A program made the position numbers and the translations under genes. The notes below the pieces were generated by a model that saw only the letters and a program-made list of their open reading frames with translations, was not told the origin of the DNA and made no database searches. DNA of 11,326 bases from Chthoniobacterales bacterium (GTDB lineage Bacteria; Verrucomicrobiota; Verrucomicrobiia; Chthoniobacterales; UBA10450), in contig JACDBM010000269.1 in assembly GCA_013694945.1 (NCBI GenBank), positions 1-11,326 on the forward strand, given 5' to 3'. Positions 5,267 to 11,326 of the stretch are shown piece by piece. Numbering within the stretch: the first letter of the stretch is position 1; the number at the start of each line of letters is the position of its first letter.

Positions 5267-7050
5267 AATCGTGCTTTTCGCGGACGCTTGCCAGCGGGCA
5301 CAACTTTCTCAGGAACGGGCACCGGCTGTCTCTGATTCTGCCAAAACTGCAGAATCGTGAGCAGATTTTGCGTCGTGTAATACAATGCCAGCGCGGCTGC
5401 GAAATTGTAGCAGAAAAATAAGAAAATCAGCGGCATGAACATCATAACCCGTTGCTGCGTGGTGTCACCGGTCTTCGGGGTGATGTGCATGAGCCACATC
5501 TGGGTCGCGCCCATGAGAAGCGGGAGAATGTTGATTGGCCAACCAAGGACCGGAATATGCGCGACGGTATCAGGCTGCGAAAGATCGTGCACCCAAAGGA
5601 AGGAAGCATTCCGCAACTCGGCAACCTGGCCAAGCATGTTGAACAAGCCTAAGAAGATCGGCAGCTGGATCATCATGGGCAAACAGCCGCCGACTGGATT
5701 GACTCCATGCTCTTTGTAGAGCTTCATGACCTCCTGGTTCATCCGGGTCGGGTCGTCCTTGTACTTGTCTTTTAATCCCTGCATCTTCGGCGCAAGCGCG
5801 GCCATGTGGCGCATCGACTTGTTCGCTTTGTTTTGCAGCGGCCAGAGAACCGCTTTGACGCAAACCGTCAGAAGAATGATGGCGAGTCCGTAGTCGTGGA
5901 CCCAACCATGCAGCAGGTTCATGAAATTCAGCAGCGCCTGGCTCACTAGCCTCAAAAGACCGAATGAAGAGAAATTCATGATCTCGGCCTCGTCGTGGCC
6001 TAGCTCGGCGAGCCGATTGTAGAGCTTCGGTCCGGCGTAAATCTGAAAACGCAAGGTGTTGGTCTGGCCGGGGGGCAATTCGAAGCCCGGCATTCCCATC
6101 GCGCCTTCCAGGCCGAGAAGCTTCTCCGCATCGGGACGGTTTACATCGAAGGGCCGAGCCCAAAGCTCCGTGCCCTTCGCGTTCAGCGGAGTGAGGATCG
6201 TGGTAAAAAACTGGTTGCTCATGGCCCCCCAGTCCGCGGCGTTTACCCGCTCCTGGTAAATGCTTTGGGCAGCTCTCTTTTGCACGCCGACGAGCGGATA
6301 GTTCTGGACCGGGAACCAGTTCACATCGATCGCTTTCACCTTCCCGTTTACGTACCAGACCATTCGAGTATAGGCGGTCATGTCGCGCGAATGCACCGGA
6401 ACCGTGGTGCCCAGCGCGAGGTAGTACGGAGGATTCATCTGCGGCTGCGGACCGTCGTTGCGGAAGTCGACCTGCATCTCCGCCACGAAGTTGTCCTTCT
6501 TCTTCGTCGTGGGCGGAAACATGAAGCGCTTGCGCAGCGCGAGACCGCCGGGCGTTGTGCGCTCGTATTGCACGCTTCCATCCGGCTGGCGCTCCATCGC
6601 GAATTCCGACAGCGCCGGAGCGGCCGGCTGTTCGACGATGGCACCGATGGGCAGGTGCTCGCGCGAATTGAGGACGACAACCCCTTCGCCGTTCTCGGCT
6701 TTCTGATTCAGCAGATGCACCTCGCTGATCCCACCGCCACGATTCGTTAGGCGCAATTCCATGTCGCCGTTGCTGATCGTCTCGAAATTTTCTACAAACG
6801 ACGGCGTTGTCGGCACGGTCTCCTGACCGGGCGATGCTGCACCCGCTTCGAGTAAGGGCACCCGCCCTCCATCGGAAGGGCTGCTAACTGGACCCGGCGC
6901 CGGCGATACCTCAGGAGCGGCGGGCGACGGCGGGGCCGCAGTGGTCGTCGGCGCCGGCGCGATGCGGGGCGCCTGCGAGGTCATGTAGACCTGCCACGCA
7001 ATGAGGCCCAGGACACAAAGCGTGACGGCAATCCATGCTTGGCGATCCAT
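5263..7050 (-). CDS. yidC: Membrane protein insertase YidC (Gram-negative type)
   Basis: 595 residues. YidC inserts and folds inner-membrane proteins, alone or with SecYEG. An N-terminal signal-anchor (about residues 5-23) is followed by a Pro/Ala/Thr-rich linker (about 27-80) and a large periplasmic beta-sandwich domain (about 85-355), diagnostic of Gram-negative YidC rather than the short Firmicutes form. The conserved membrane core follows, with TM segments near 378-405, 455-477, 500-522 and 535-570, and the cytoplasmic loop KSMRHMAALAPKMQGLKDKY (411-430) plus LYKEHGVNPVGGCLPM (444-459). It ends in a basic tail (GKRPRKARL). The start ATG at 7050 lies 14 bp after the yidD stop with no clear Shine-Dalgarno; the stop overlaps the jag start. 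Confidence 0.97.
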   Translation of the reverse strand: MDRQAWIAVTLCVLGLIAWQVYMTSQAPRIAPAPTTTAAPPSPAAPEVSPAPGPVSSPSDGGRVPLLEAGAASPGQETVPTTPSFVENFETISNGDMELRLTNRGGGISEVHLLNQKAENGEGVVVLNSREHLPIGAIVEQPAAPALSEFAMERQPDGSVQYERTTPGGLALRKRFMFPPTTKKKDNFVAEMQVDFRNDGPQPQMNPPYYLALGTTVPVHSRDMTAYTRMVWYVNGKVKAIDVNWFPVQNYPLVGVQKRAAQSIYQERVNAADWGAMSNQFFTTILTPLNAKGTELWARPFDVNRPDAEKLLGLEGAMGMPGFELPPGQTNTLRFQIYAGPKLYNRLAELGHDEAEIMNFSSFGLLRLVSQALLNFMNLLHGWVHDYGLAIILLTVCVKAVLWPLQNKANKSMRHMAALAPKMQGLKDKYKDDPTRMNQEVMKLYKEHGVNPVGGCLPMMIQLPIFLGLFNMLGQVAELRNASFLWVHDLSQPDTVAHIPVLGWPINILPLLMGATQMWLMHITPKTGDTTQQRVMMFMPLIFLFFCYNFAAALALYYTTQNLLTILQFWQNQRQPVPVPEKVVPAGKRPRKARL

Positions 7051-7064
7051 GATTGGGGGTGAGT

Positions 7065-7340
7065 CTATTCACAAACCAGGCGAGTGGCGGTTTTCTGCCG
7101 GCAGCAAGACCGTGGCGGGACGGAATCAAGCCCCTGTCCACCCCAAGGCGCGCAACGGGCAAGCCGGTATAATCCGAGCCAGCTTCCACGAAGTAAGCCA
7201 TGGGTTTCCACAGCCTGGAGGAAATAGCGCGAGCAGGTCGGCTCAAACCGGCAGCCCAGCCCGGGACCGCCGATTCCAGAGAGCACCGGGGAGATCGTCA
7301 ACTGATACGAGCGAATCAAAAACCGGACGATCTGGAGCAT
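7065..7340 (-). CDS. yidD: Membrane protein insertion efficiency factor YidD
   Basis: 91 residues. YidD is a small, membrane-associated protein that assists YidC-dependent insertion. The family pattern is clear: FLIRSYQLTISPVL (7-20), CRFEPTCSRYF (30-40), AVETHGLLRGSWLGLYRLARC (43-63), ending in a GLDSVPP motif, with conserved cysteines at 30, 36 and 63. I chose the ATG at 7340 because it overlaps the rnpA stop by one base (TGATG), a standard coupling arrangement, and because this gives the normal family length. An upstream in-frame start at 7382 would add 14 residues inside rnpA and is unlikely. The C-terminal tail after VPP is about 15 residues with two extra Cys. Confidence 0.93.
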   Translation of the reverse strand: MLQIVRFLIRSYQLTISPVLSGIGGPGLGCRFEPTCSRYFLQAVETHGLLRGSWLGLYRLARCAPWGGQGLDSVPPRSCCRQKTATRLVCE

Positions 7341-7735
7341 CAGGGCGCTAGAATAAAAGCGCGCTTTGCGAGACGCAACCACTCATCTTCCAGCGCGCCA
7401 TAGCTCGCCCGCGCCGCCGCGGGGCGCGCGATAATTACAATCCAAATGCCACCGCGCACCGCATGTTGGTGGCGTCGCACGATCTCTCGCAACCGGTGCC
7501 GGACGCGGTTGCGCACCACCGCGCCGCCGAGCCGTTTCGAGGTCACAAAGCCGGCGCGGAAGGCGGTCGCCTCCTTTGTCTGTAGCTCGAGCACCGCGAG
7601 CACCATCAGCGCGCCACGTCGCGTTTGGCCGTCGCTCTTTACTCGCAGGAACTCCGCCGGCCGAGTCAGTCGCTGTGCCTTCGAGAAGCGCAAAGGGTGG
7701 CTGGCTTCCTCATCGATCACGGCTCCTTTTACCAC
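7340..7735 (-). CDS. rnpA: Ribonuclease P protein component
   Basis: About 131 residues from the GTG at 7735. It is the protein subunit of RNase P, which with the RNA subunit removes 5' leaders from pre-tRNAs. Family features: LRFSKAQRLTRPAEFLRV (15-32), AGFVTSKRLGGAVVRNRVRH (61-80) containing the RNR signature (RNRVRHRLRE, 75-84), and a C-terminal DEWLRLAKRAF helix. The start is uncertain: GTG 7735 has no Shine-Dalgarno, a GTG about 15 nt further in sits only 2 nt from an AAAGGAG, and a TTG at L15 of this numbering would give a shorter protein starting at the conserved LRFSK. The usual upstream partner rpmH is not present. It is first gene of the rnpA-yidD-yidC-jag cluster. Confidence 0.93.
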   Translation of the reverse strand: MVKGAVIDEEASHPLRFSKAQRLTRPAEFLRVKSDGQTRRGALMVLAVLELQTKEATAFRAGFVTSKRLGGAVVRNRVRHRLREIVRRHQHAVRGGIWIVIIARPAAARASYGALEDEWLRLAKRAFILAP

Positions 7736-7787
7736 GAGCTGGAGGATGAAGGCGCGCTAAACTGCACGCCAGCAACCTTCGTACAGC

Positions 7788-7820
7788 AAAAGTCTTCCCG
7801 CAGCCGAGCCACGGGAAGAC
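7788..7820 (-). terminator. Intrinsic terminator of the small lipoprotein gene
   Basis: On the minus strand, gtcttcccg (7820-7812) pairs perfectly with cgggaagac (7800-7792) across an 11-nt loop, followed by TTTT (7791-7788). It lies 27 bp after the lipoprotein stop and upstream of rnpA, so it should separate the two transcripts and implies a separate rnpA promoter in about 7736-7787. The stem is symmetric and could act weakly on the other strand too, but the T-run is on this side. Confidence 0.8.
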
Positions 7821-7846
7821 CTTGCGAGAGAAACGAACCCGCGAAA

Positions 7847-8116
7847 TTACGGGGTGGGCTCCGGCGACGTTGTCGTGGGGGTGGTGGAGTCCATACTGGA
7901 GATGGGGGTCGCGGTTGCCGCCGCCGTCGGCATGGTGGTGATAGTTGTATTGGTCGTGTTCGTAGTCGCCGGGGTGATGGTCGGAGAAGGATTTACGATT
8001 GTCGTGTTGGTTTCCGATTTCCCAGCCGGTGAGGCTCCGGGAGCAGTCACTTCGGTTCGGTGTTCACAAGCCGCGAAAAGCGCGGCGCCGGCGAGAATGG
8101 TGATGAATTTTTTCAT
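7847..8116 (-). CDS. Small Thr-rich putative lipoprotein
   Basis: 89 residues. It begins MKKFITILAGAALFAAC: two lysines, a hydrophobic stretch and a lipobox-like FAAC with the acylated Cys at position 17, a good signal-peptidase-II pattern. The mature 73 residues have no aromatic residues or further Cys. About a third are Thr, in clusters such as TTNTTNTTITT, with Pro, Ser and Ala, so it is predicted to be disordered. I recognise no domain; it may be a cell-envelope spacer or glycosylated protein, which is inference. Support for real coding comes from the signal peptide and the intrinsic terminator just downstream. There is no clear Shine-Dalgarno before the ATG. The gene lies 114 bp downstream of ald on the same strand. 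Confidence 0.72.
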   Translation of the reverse strand: MKKFITILAGAALFAACEHRTEVTAPGASPAGKSETNTTIVNPSPTITPATTNTTNTTITTMPTAAATATPISSMDSTTPTTTSPEPTP

Positions 8117-8230
8117 GATATGGTTTTGGGTTGCCCGTGCGGGTTACAGTTGGAATCGAACGGACGTAGCCGTCCGGCCTTGCGGTAAGTGAATCTTCCG
8201 TAAGCGCTTGGAACCTCGAACGAAGCCGCC

Positions 8231-9328
8231 TCAGAAGGCCGGTTCGTAGCGGAGGCCGTGCGCATCCGCCACTGCTTGCAGGGTCAACTTGCCATCGCGG
8301 GTGTTGATTCCAGCCGTCAAAGCAGGCTGCTTCTTGCAGGCGCCTTCCAGCCCCAGATCCGCCAGTAACTCAACGTAGCGCGCGGTCGCGTTACTGAGCG
8401 CCTGCGTGGAAGTGCGGGCATAGGCACCCGGCATGTTCGCCACGCAATAATGCGTGACTTCTTCCTCGACATAGATCGGATCGTGATGAGTGGTGGCCCG
8501 CGACGTCTCCGCGCATCCTCCCTGGTCGATCGCGATGTCCACCAGGACACTGCCTGGCTTCATCTGCTTCAACATTTCTCGCGTAATGAGCTTCGGAGCC
8601 TTTGCCCCCGGCACCAGAACCGCACCGATGAGCAGGTCACATGTTGGCATCAGCTCGGTCAGGTTCGCTTCATTCGAGTAAAGCGTTTTCACGTTCGGCA
8701 TCGTTAGATCGAGAAAGCGCATCCGCTCGCCGTCCACTTCGAGAATCGTCACATCCGCCGCGAGGCCGATCGCCATGCGGGCGGCATTGACTCCGGAGGT
8801 CCCGCCTCCGATCACCACCACCCGCCCGGGCAGGACCCCCGGCACGCCGCCGAGCAAGACGCCATTGCCCCCATTGTGCTTGGCCAGGTAATACGCACCC
8901 ATAACCACGGACATGCGGCCGGCGATTTCGCTCATCGGCTCGAGCAGCGGCAGCTTGTTGCCGACCTGGATGGTTTCGTAGGCCACACCAGTCACACCGG
9001 ATTTCAGCAACGCTTCCGTCAACGGTTTGCTCGCGGCCAGATGGAGATACGTGAAGAGAATTTGCCCCTTCCGCAGCAGTCCGTATTCCGCCGGCAACGG
9101 CTCCTTCACCTTCACGATCATCTCCGCCTGATGGAAGAGATCTTGCGCCGTCTCGATGATCTTTGCCCCGACCGCGGTATAAGCTTCGTCGGGATAACCG
9201 GAGCCTACGCCCGCGTTCGCTTGGACCAGCACAGTGTGCCCGCGGCGGGATAACGTGGAGGCCGTTGCGGGCACCAGACCAACCCGATGCTCCTGCGGTT
9301 TAATTTCCTTCGGAACCCCGATAATCAT
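8231..9328 (-). CDS. ald: Alanine dehydrogenase
   Basis: 365 residues, normal for the family (about 370). It catalyses reversible NAD-dependent oxidative deamination of L-alanine to pyruvate and ammonium in the cytoplasm. It starts with the family signature MIIGVPKEIKPQEHRVGLVP. Residues equivalent to those that bind pyruvate or catalyse in the Mycobacterium tuberculosis enzyme are present: R15, K75 (IVKVKEP), H96 (FTYLHLAAS) and D268 (VDIAIDQGG). The NAD-binding Rossmann glycine motif is VVIGGGTSGVNAA (171-183). The C-terminal region NMPGAYARTSTQALSNAT is also typical. The start at ATG 9328 is supported by the conserved N-terminus although no Shine-Dalgarno is visible. Nearest genes are yqgE upstream (211-bp gap) and the small lipoprotein downstream, neither obviously related in function. 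Confidence 0.96.
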   Translation of the reverse strand: MIIGVPKEIKPQEHRVGLVPATASTLSRRGHTVLVQANAGVGSGYPDEAYTAVGAKIIETAQDLFHQAEMIVKVKEPLPAEYGLLRKGQILFTYLHLAASKPLTEALLKSGVTGVAYETIQVGNKLPLLEPMSEIAGRMSVVMGAYYLAKHNGGNGVLLGGVPGVLPGRVVVIGGGTSGVNAARMAIGLAADVTILEVDGERMRFLDLTMPNVKTLYSNEANLTELMPTCDLLIGAVLVPGAKAPKLITREMLKQMKPGSVLVDIAIDQGGCAETSRATTHHDPIYVEEEVTHYCVANMPGAYARTSTQALSNATARYVELLADLGLEGACKKQPALTAGINTRDGKLTLQAVADAHGLRYEPAF

Positions 9329-9539
9329 GTGGAAGAAAAATGGATGGTGCTAAGTGATCAACGTCAGGTGGAGCAGTTGGTGAGACTAATGGACCGCATT
9401 GGATATCCGGAGCGCGTCTGCTCTTTGCGGTCAGCCAAGCTGTTGTAGCGCCTGACTCTGCCGCTGCACTCAGACGTATGTGATACACGCCACGAGTGCA
9501 ATCGTGGATTCACCAGTCACGGGGAACCGCTCACGCCGA
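9329..9539. other. Intergenic region between yqgE and ald with a REP-like fragment
   Basis: This 211-bp stretch has no credible gene. It must carry the ald promoter on the minus strand, but I could not single out clear -35/-10 boxes. Bases 9439-9450 (gctgttgtagcg) match 4147-4158, the outer edge of the RAYT-flanking REP, including its GTAG, and are followed by a weak imperfect palindrome of different sequence (up to about 9476). Confidence 0.5.
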
Positions 9540-10088
9540 TTAATTCAGCGAAGGATCGTCTGGTGCGGCGGCCAGCATTTTATACCATGGACCCAAGCCG
9601 CGCATGATTTCAAACCAGAGCTTGGGCAGGCGGTCGGGGGTGAGCGCGGCGCGACTCGGCTTCTGCAGGATCCAGGCTTTCTGCTTCATTTCAGCCTCGA
9701 GCTGGCCGGCGCTCCACCCGGCATAACCGACAAAGGCTCGGATCGAAGCGGGATCGTCACCCGCTCCGAAACCATTGACGTTGTGATTCAGCTTCAAACC
9801 GTTCGCGTCTTCCCATTCGAAAGCCGCAAACATGAGCTGATTCTTTCCGACAGGTCCGCCGAGGAAAACCGGCACATCCGCGAGCCCGTCGGGAGGAGTG
9901 TCGCTGACGAGATCGGAAACCTGCTTGTCGAGCGGGCGATTCAAAATCACGCCCATCGCGCCATCATTTGGATCGTGCGCGGAGACGAAGAGCACTGCGC
10001 GACGGAAATTCGGGTCCAGCATGCTCGGATGCGCGATCAGCAGGGATCCCGTCAGGTTTGGCGGCACCTCCTCACGTCGGTTGCGCAT
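9540..10088 (-). CDS. yqgE: YqgE/AlgH family protein (DUF179)
   Basis: 182 residues from the ATG at 10088. The conserved blocks are easy to see: LTGSLLIAHPSMLDPNFRRA (12-31), DGAMGVILNRP (near 42-52), VFLGGPVGKNQLM (near 74-86) and FVGYAGWSAGQLEAEMKQKAW (near 118-138). The family is widespread in Gram-negative bacteria; it is linked to alginate regulation in Pseudomonas (AlgH) but its molecular function is not settled. The frame is open up to 10238, yet the upstream part is low-complexity and includes the hexanucleotide repeat, so I do not count it as coding. A strong AGGAGG (10072-10067 on this strand) lies inside the gene, 11 nt before a CTG codon at 10055, just before the conserved LTGSLLIA block; the real start could be there. 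Confidence 0.9.
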   Translation of the reverse strand: MRNRREEVPPNLTGSLLIAHPSMLDPNFRRAVLFVSAHDPNDGAMGVILNRPLDKQVSDLVSDTPPDGLADVPVFLGGPVGKNQLMFAAFEWEDANGLKLNHNVNGFGAGDDPASIRAFVGYAGWSAGQLEAEMKQKAWILQKPSRAALTPDRLPKLWFEIMRGLGPWYKMLAAAPDDPSLN

Positions 10089-10150
10089 GTAAAAACTAGA
10101 ATACACACGGCCGTTTTCTGCAAGAGAGAAGCTTGCCTCCCCCGAGGTTC

Positions 10151-10198
10151 GTGCTCCTGATCCTCCCCTTGATCGTGATCCTAATCCTGCTCCTGATC
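10151..10198. repeat. Degenerate hexanucleotide tandem repeat (consensus CTGATC, eight units)
   Basis: Reading in steps of six gives GTGCTC, CTGATC, CTCCCC, TTGATC, GTGATC, CTAATC, CTGCTC and CTGATC. The period is exactly six with variable first, third and fourth bases. It lies in the 150-bp gap between recF and yqgE, 41 nt beyond the recF stop. No hairpin is apparent. Confidence 0.75.
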
Positions 10199-10238
10199 CC
10201 TGCTCGACGCCACATTTCGCGCAGGAAGGTGAAAACAC

Positions 10239-11300
10239 TTACAGAATCAATCCTTCTGCGCGAAGCTCGCCCCCGGCCAGCCGGAAAATCAATCCCTCCG
10301 GTTCCCCTTCCAGCCAGGCCATGCTCGTTGCGGTAACCAGTTTCTGAGCATCAGCCGGCAACGCCTCCAGTAACCGATTCCGCCGCGTCGGATCGAGTTC
10401 TCCGAAAACATCGTCGATCAAGAGAAGCGGCGGCAGTCCCTCCTCTGCCGCAAAGACTCGCGCTTGCGCGATCTTCAAGGCGAGCGCGACCGTGCGTTGC
10501 TGCCCTTCCGATGCGTATTGCGCCGCGGAGAGATCATCCACGAACAGAGTGATGTCATCACGGTGCGGACCAACGACTGTCTGGCGTAGCCGCAATTCCT
10601 GAGCTCTGGAACCAGCGAGATCCGCAGAAAAATTTGCGCCGTTACCCGGCGCGAAGTTCAAACGCAACGCCTCCTTCGATCCACTGATCTCCCGGTGCGC
10701 AGCAGAGGCGAAAGGCACTAGTTGCTCCACCAGACGCCCGCGCAATCCCGAAAGCTTCGCACCATGCTCGAGCAAGGGCGGTTCATAGGCAGCCAGTTCG
10801 CGCGCGTCAGGCTGCGGGGATTTTAAGAGCGCATTGCGTGAGCGCAGAGCGCGTTCATAAGCGCGCAAGGCAGGCCGGTAACTCGGCGCAATTTGCGAGC
10901 CGAGGAAGTCGAGGAAGCGTCGCCGAAATTCGGAACCGCCTCGGACGAGTTCAATATCGGTATTAGCAAACGAGGCGACACGACCAATCCCGAGATATTC
11001 GGCCGTGGTGCGCTGTTCCACGTGATCGAAAGCAAGCTTTCGGCGCAATGCGCTGAAGCGAAATTCCAGCCAATGCTCGCGGCAGCGGCCAGCGATCCCG
11101 AACGACTTGTGTCCAAACCTGATCAGAGGACCGAGCGAGGAACTGCGTTGCGATTGCAACCGCAGAAGCACGCACGCCGCTTCCAGAATCGACGTCTTTC
11201 CCTGCCCGTTCGCTCCGATGAAGAAGTTGTAACCTGGACCGAAATCGACTCGTAGTGCTTCAAAGCAACGAAAATTCCGCAGCTGCAATTCCGTGAGCAT
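10239..11300 (-). CDS. recF: DNA replication and repair protein RecF
   Basis: 353 residues from the ATG at 11300, a normal RecF length. RecF is an SMC/ABC-type ATPase that, with RecO and RecR, helps load RecA at single-strand gaps. The start MLTELQLRNFRCF is the usual RecF N-terminal strand. Walker A is GANGQGKTS (29-37), GPHRDD lies at 244-249, the ABC signature is SEGQQRT (264-270) and the Walker B/D-loop is LLLIDDVFGELD (292-303). The frame remains open upstream to the window edge, with an alternative TTG at 11321; the ATG is preferred from family alignment. RecF commonly follows dnaA and dnaN; nothing can be said about what lies beyond 11326. Downstream are a hexamer repeat and yqgE on the same strand. 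Confidence 0.95.
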   Translation of the reverse strand: MLTELQLRNFRCFEALRVDFGPGYNFFIGANGQGKTSILEAACVLLRLQSQRSSSLGPLIRFGHKSFGIAGRCREHWLEFRFSALRRKLAFDHVEQRTTAEYLGIGRVASFANTDIELVRGGSEFRRRFLDFLGSQIAPSYRPALRAYERALRSRNALLKSPQPDARELAAYEPPLLEHGAKLSGLRGRLVEQLVPFASAAHREISGSKEALRLNFAPGNGANFSADLAGSRAQELRLRQTVVGPHRDDITLFVDDLSAAQYASEGQQRTVALALKIAQARVFAAEEGLPPLLLIDDVFGELDPTRRNRLLEALPADAQKLVTATSMAWLEGEPEGLIFRLAGGELRAEGLIL

Positions 11301-11326
11301 CTCTCGTAACGTAACCAGCAATGTAG

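Noticed and set aside
8134..8185. Possible tRNA or terminator between ald and the lipoprotein gene (TTCGATT on the minus strand; stem cggacg/cgtccg at 8161-8176)
   Set aside because: The TTCGATT lacks a proper T-stem, and no acceptor or anticodon arm can be built. The hairpin has no T-run, so termination of ald here is not supported enough to list.
9300..9488. Short minus-strand open frame upstream of ald
   Set aside because: It overlaps the ald start region, contains the REP-like fragment and has no recognisable feature.
10089..10238. N-terminal extension of YqgE (50 residues, Gly/Ser/Arg-rich)
   Set aside because: It is a translation of the hexamer repeat and flanking intergenic DNA; family members begin near the conserved LTGSLLIA block.

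Overview
This window looks like chromosomal DNA of a GC-rich, Gram-negative-type soil bacterium, most likely from Verrucomicrobiota (Spartobacteria/Chthoniobacterales-like). That placement is an inference. It rests on the YidC with a large periplasmic domain, the rnpA-yidD-yidC-jag cluster, the yqgE gene, the REP-type repeats with a RAYT gene, and a degenerate hexanucleotide repeat of a kind I associate with this phylum. No marker gene fixes the taxon. Most genes lack a clear Shine-Dalgarno sequence, so several starts are uncertain.

Left part (1-4125): the 3' end of a DUF1989 (urea carboxylase-associated family) gene runs in from the left edge. Its last 20 codons and downstream flank form a ~202-bp unit that is tandemly duplicated (359-763). 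Each copy carries a 126-bp palindromic element bounded by GTCATCCCGAG-type arms. Next come a one-TM anti-sigma-factor-like protein and a translationally coupled (ATGA) phosphorylase-superfamily nucleosidase. This pair converges, with overlapping stops, on a cation diffusion facilitator (CDF) transporter. The CDF gene is head-to-head, with only 2 bp between start codons, with a MECR-like 2-enoyl thioester reductase or quinone reductase gene.

Middle (4150-4748): a compact REP-rayt-REP unit. A Y1/HUH (RAYT) transposase gene with a single-base frameshift is framed by a perfect 31-bp inverted repeat. Each arm has the GTAG tetranucleotide next to a small palindrome.

Right part (4796-11300, all genes on the minus strand): in transcription order recF, yqgE (algH family), ald (alanine dehydrogenase), a small Thr-rich lipoprotein with a good intrinsic terminator, then rnpA-yidD-yidC-jag. 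The last four are tightly packed (TGATG, 14-bp gap, ATGA). They link RNase P maturation, membrane protein insertion (YidD, YidC) and a KH/R3H RNA-binding protein (Jag/KhpB). The usual rpmH is missing upstream of rnpA, and dnaA/dnaN are not seen next to recF within the window.

I found no CRISPR array, tRNA, rRNA or clearly novel multigene defence system. The best candidates for a second look are the REP/RAYT unit, the palindrome-bearing tandem duplication that reaches into a coding sequence, and the rearranged origin-type gene set.
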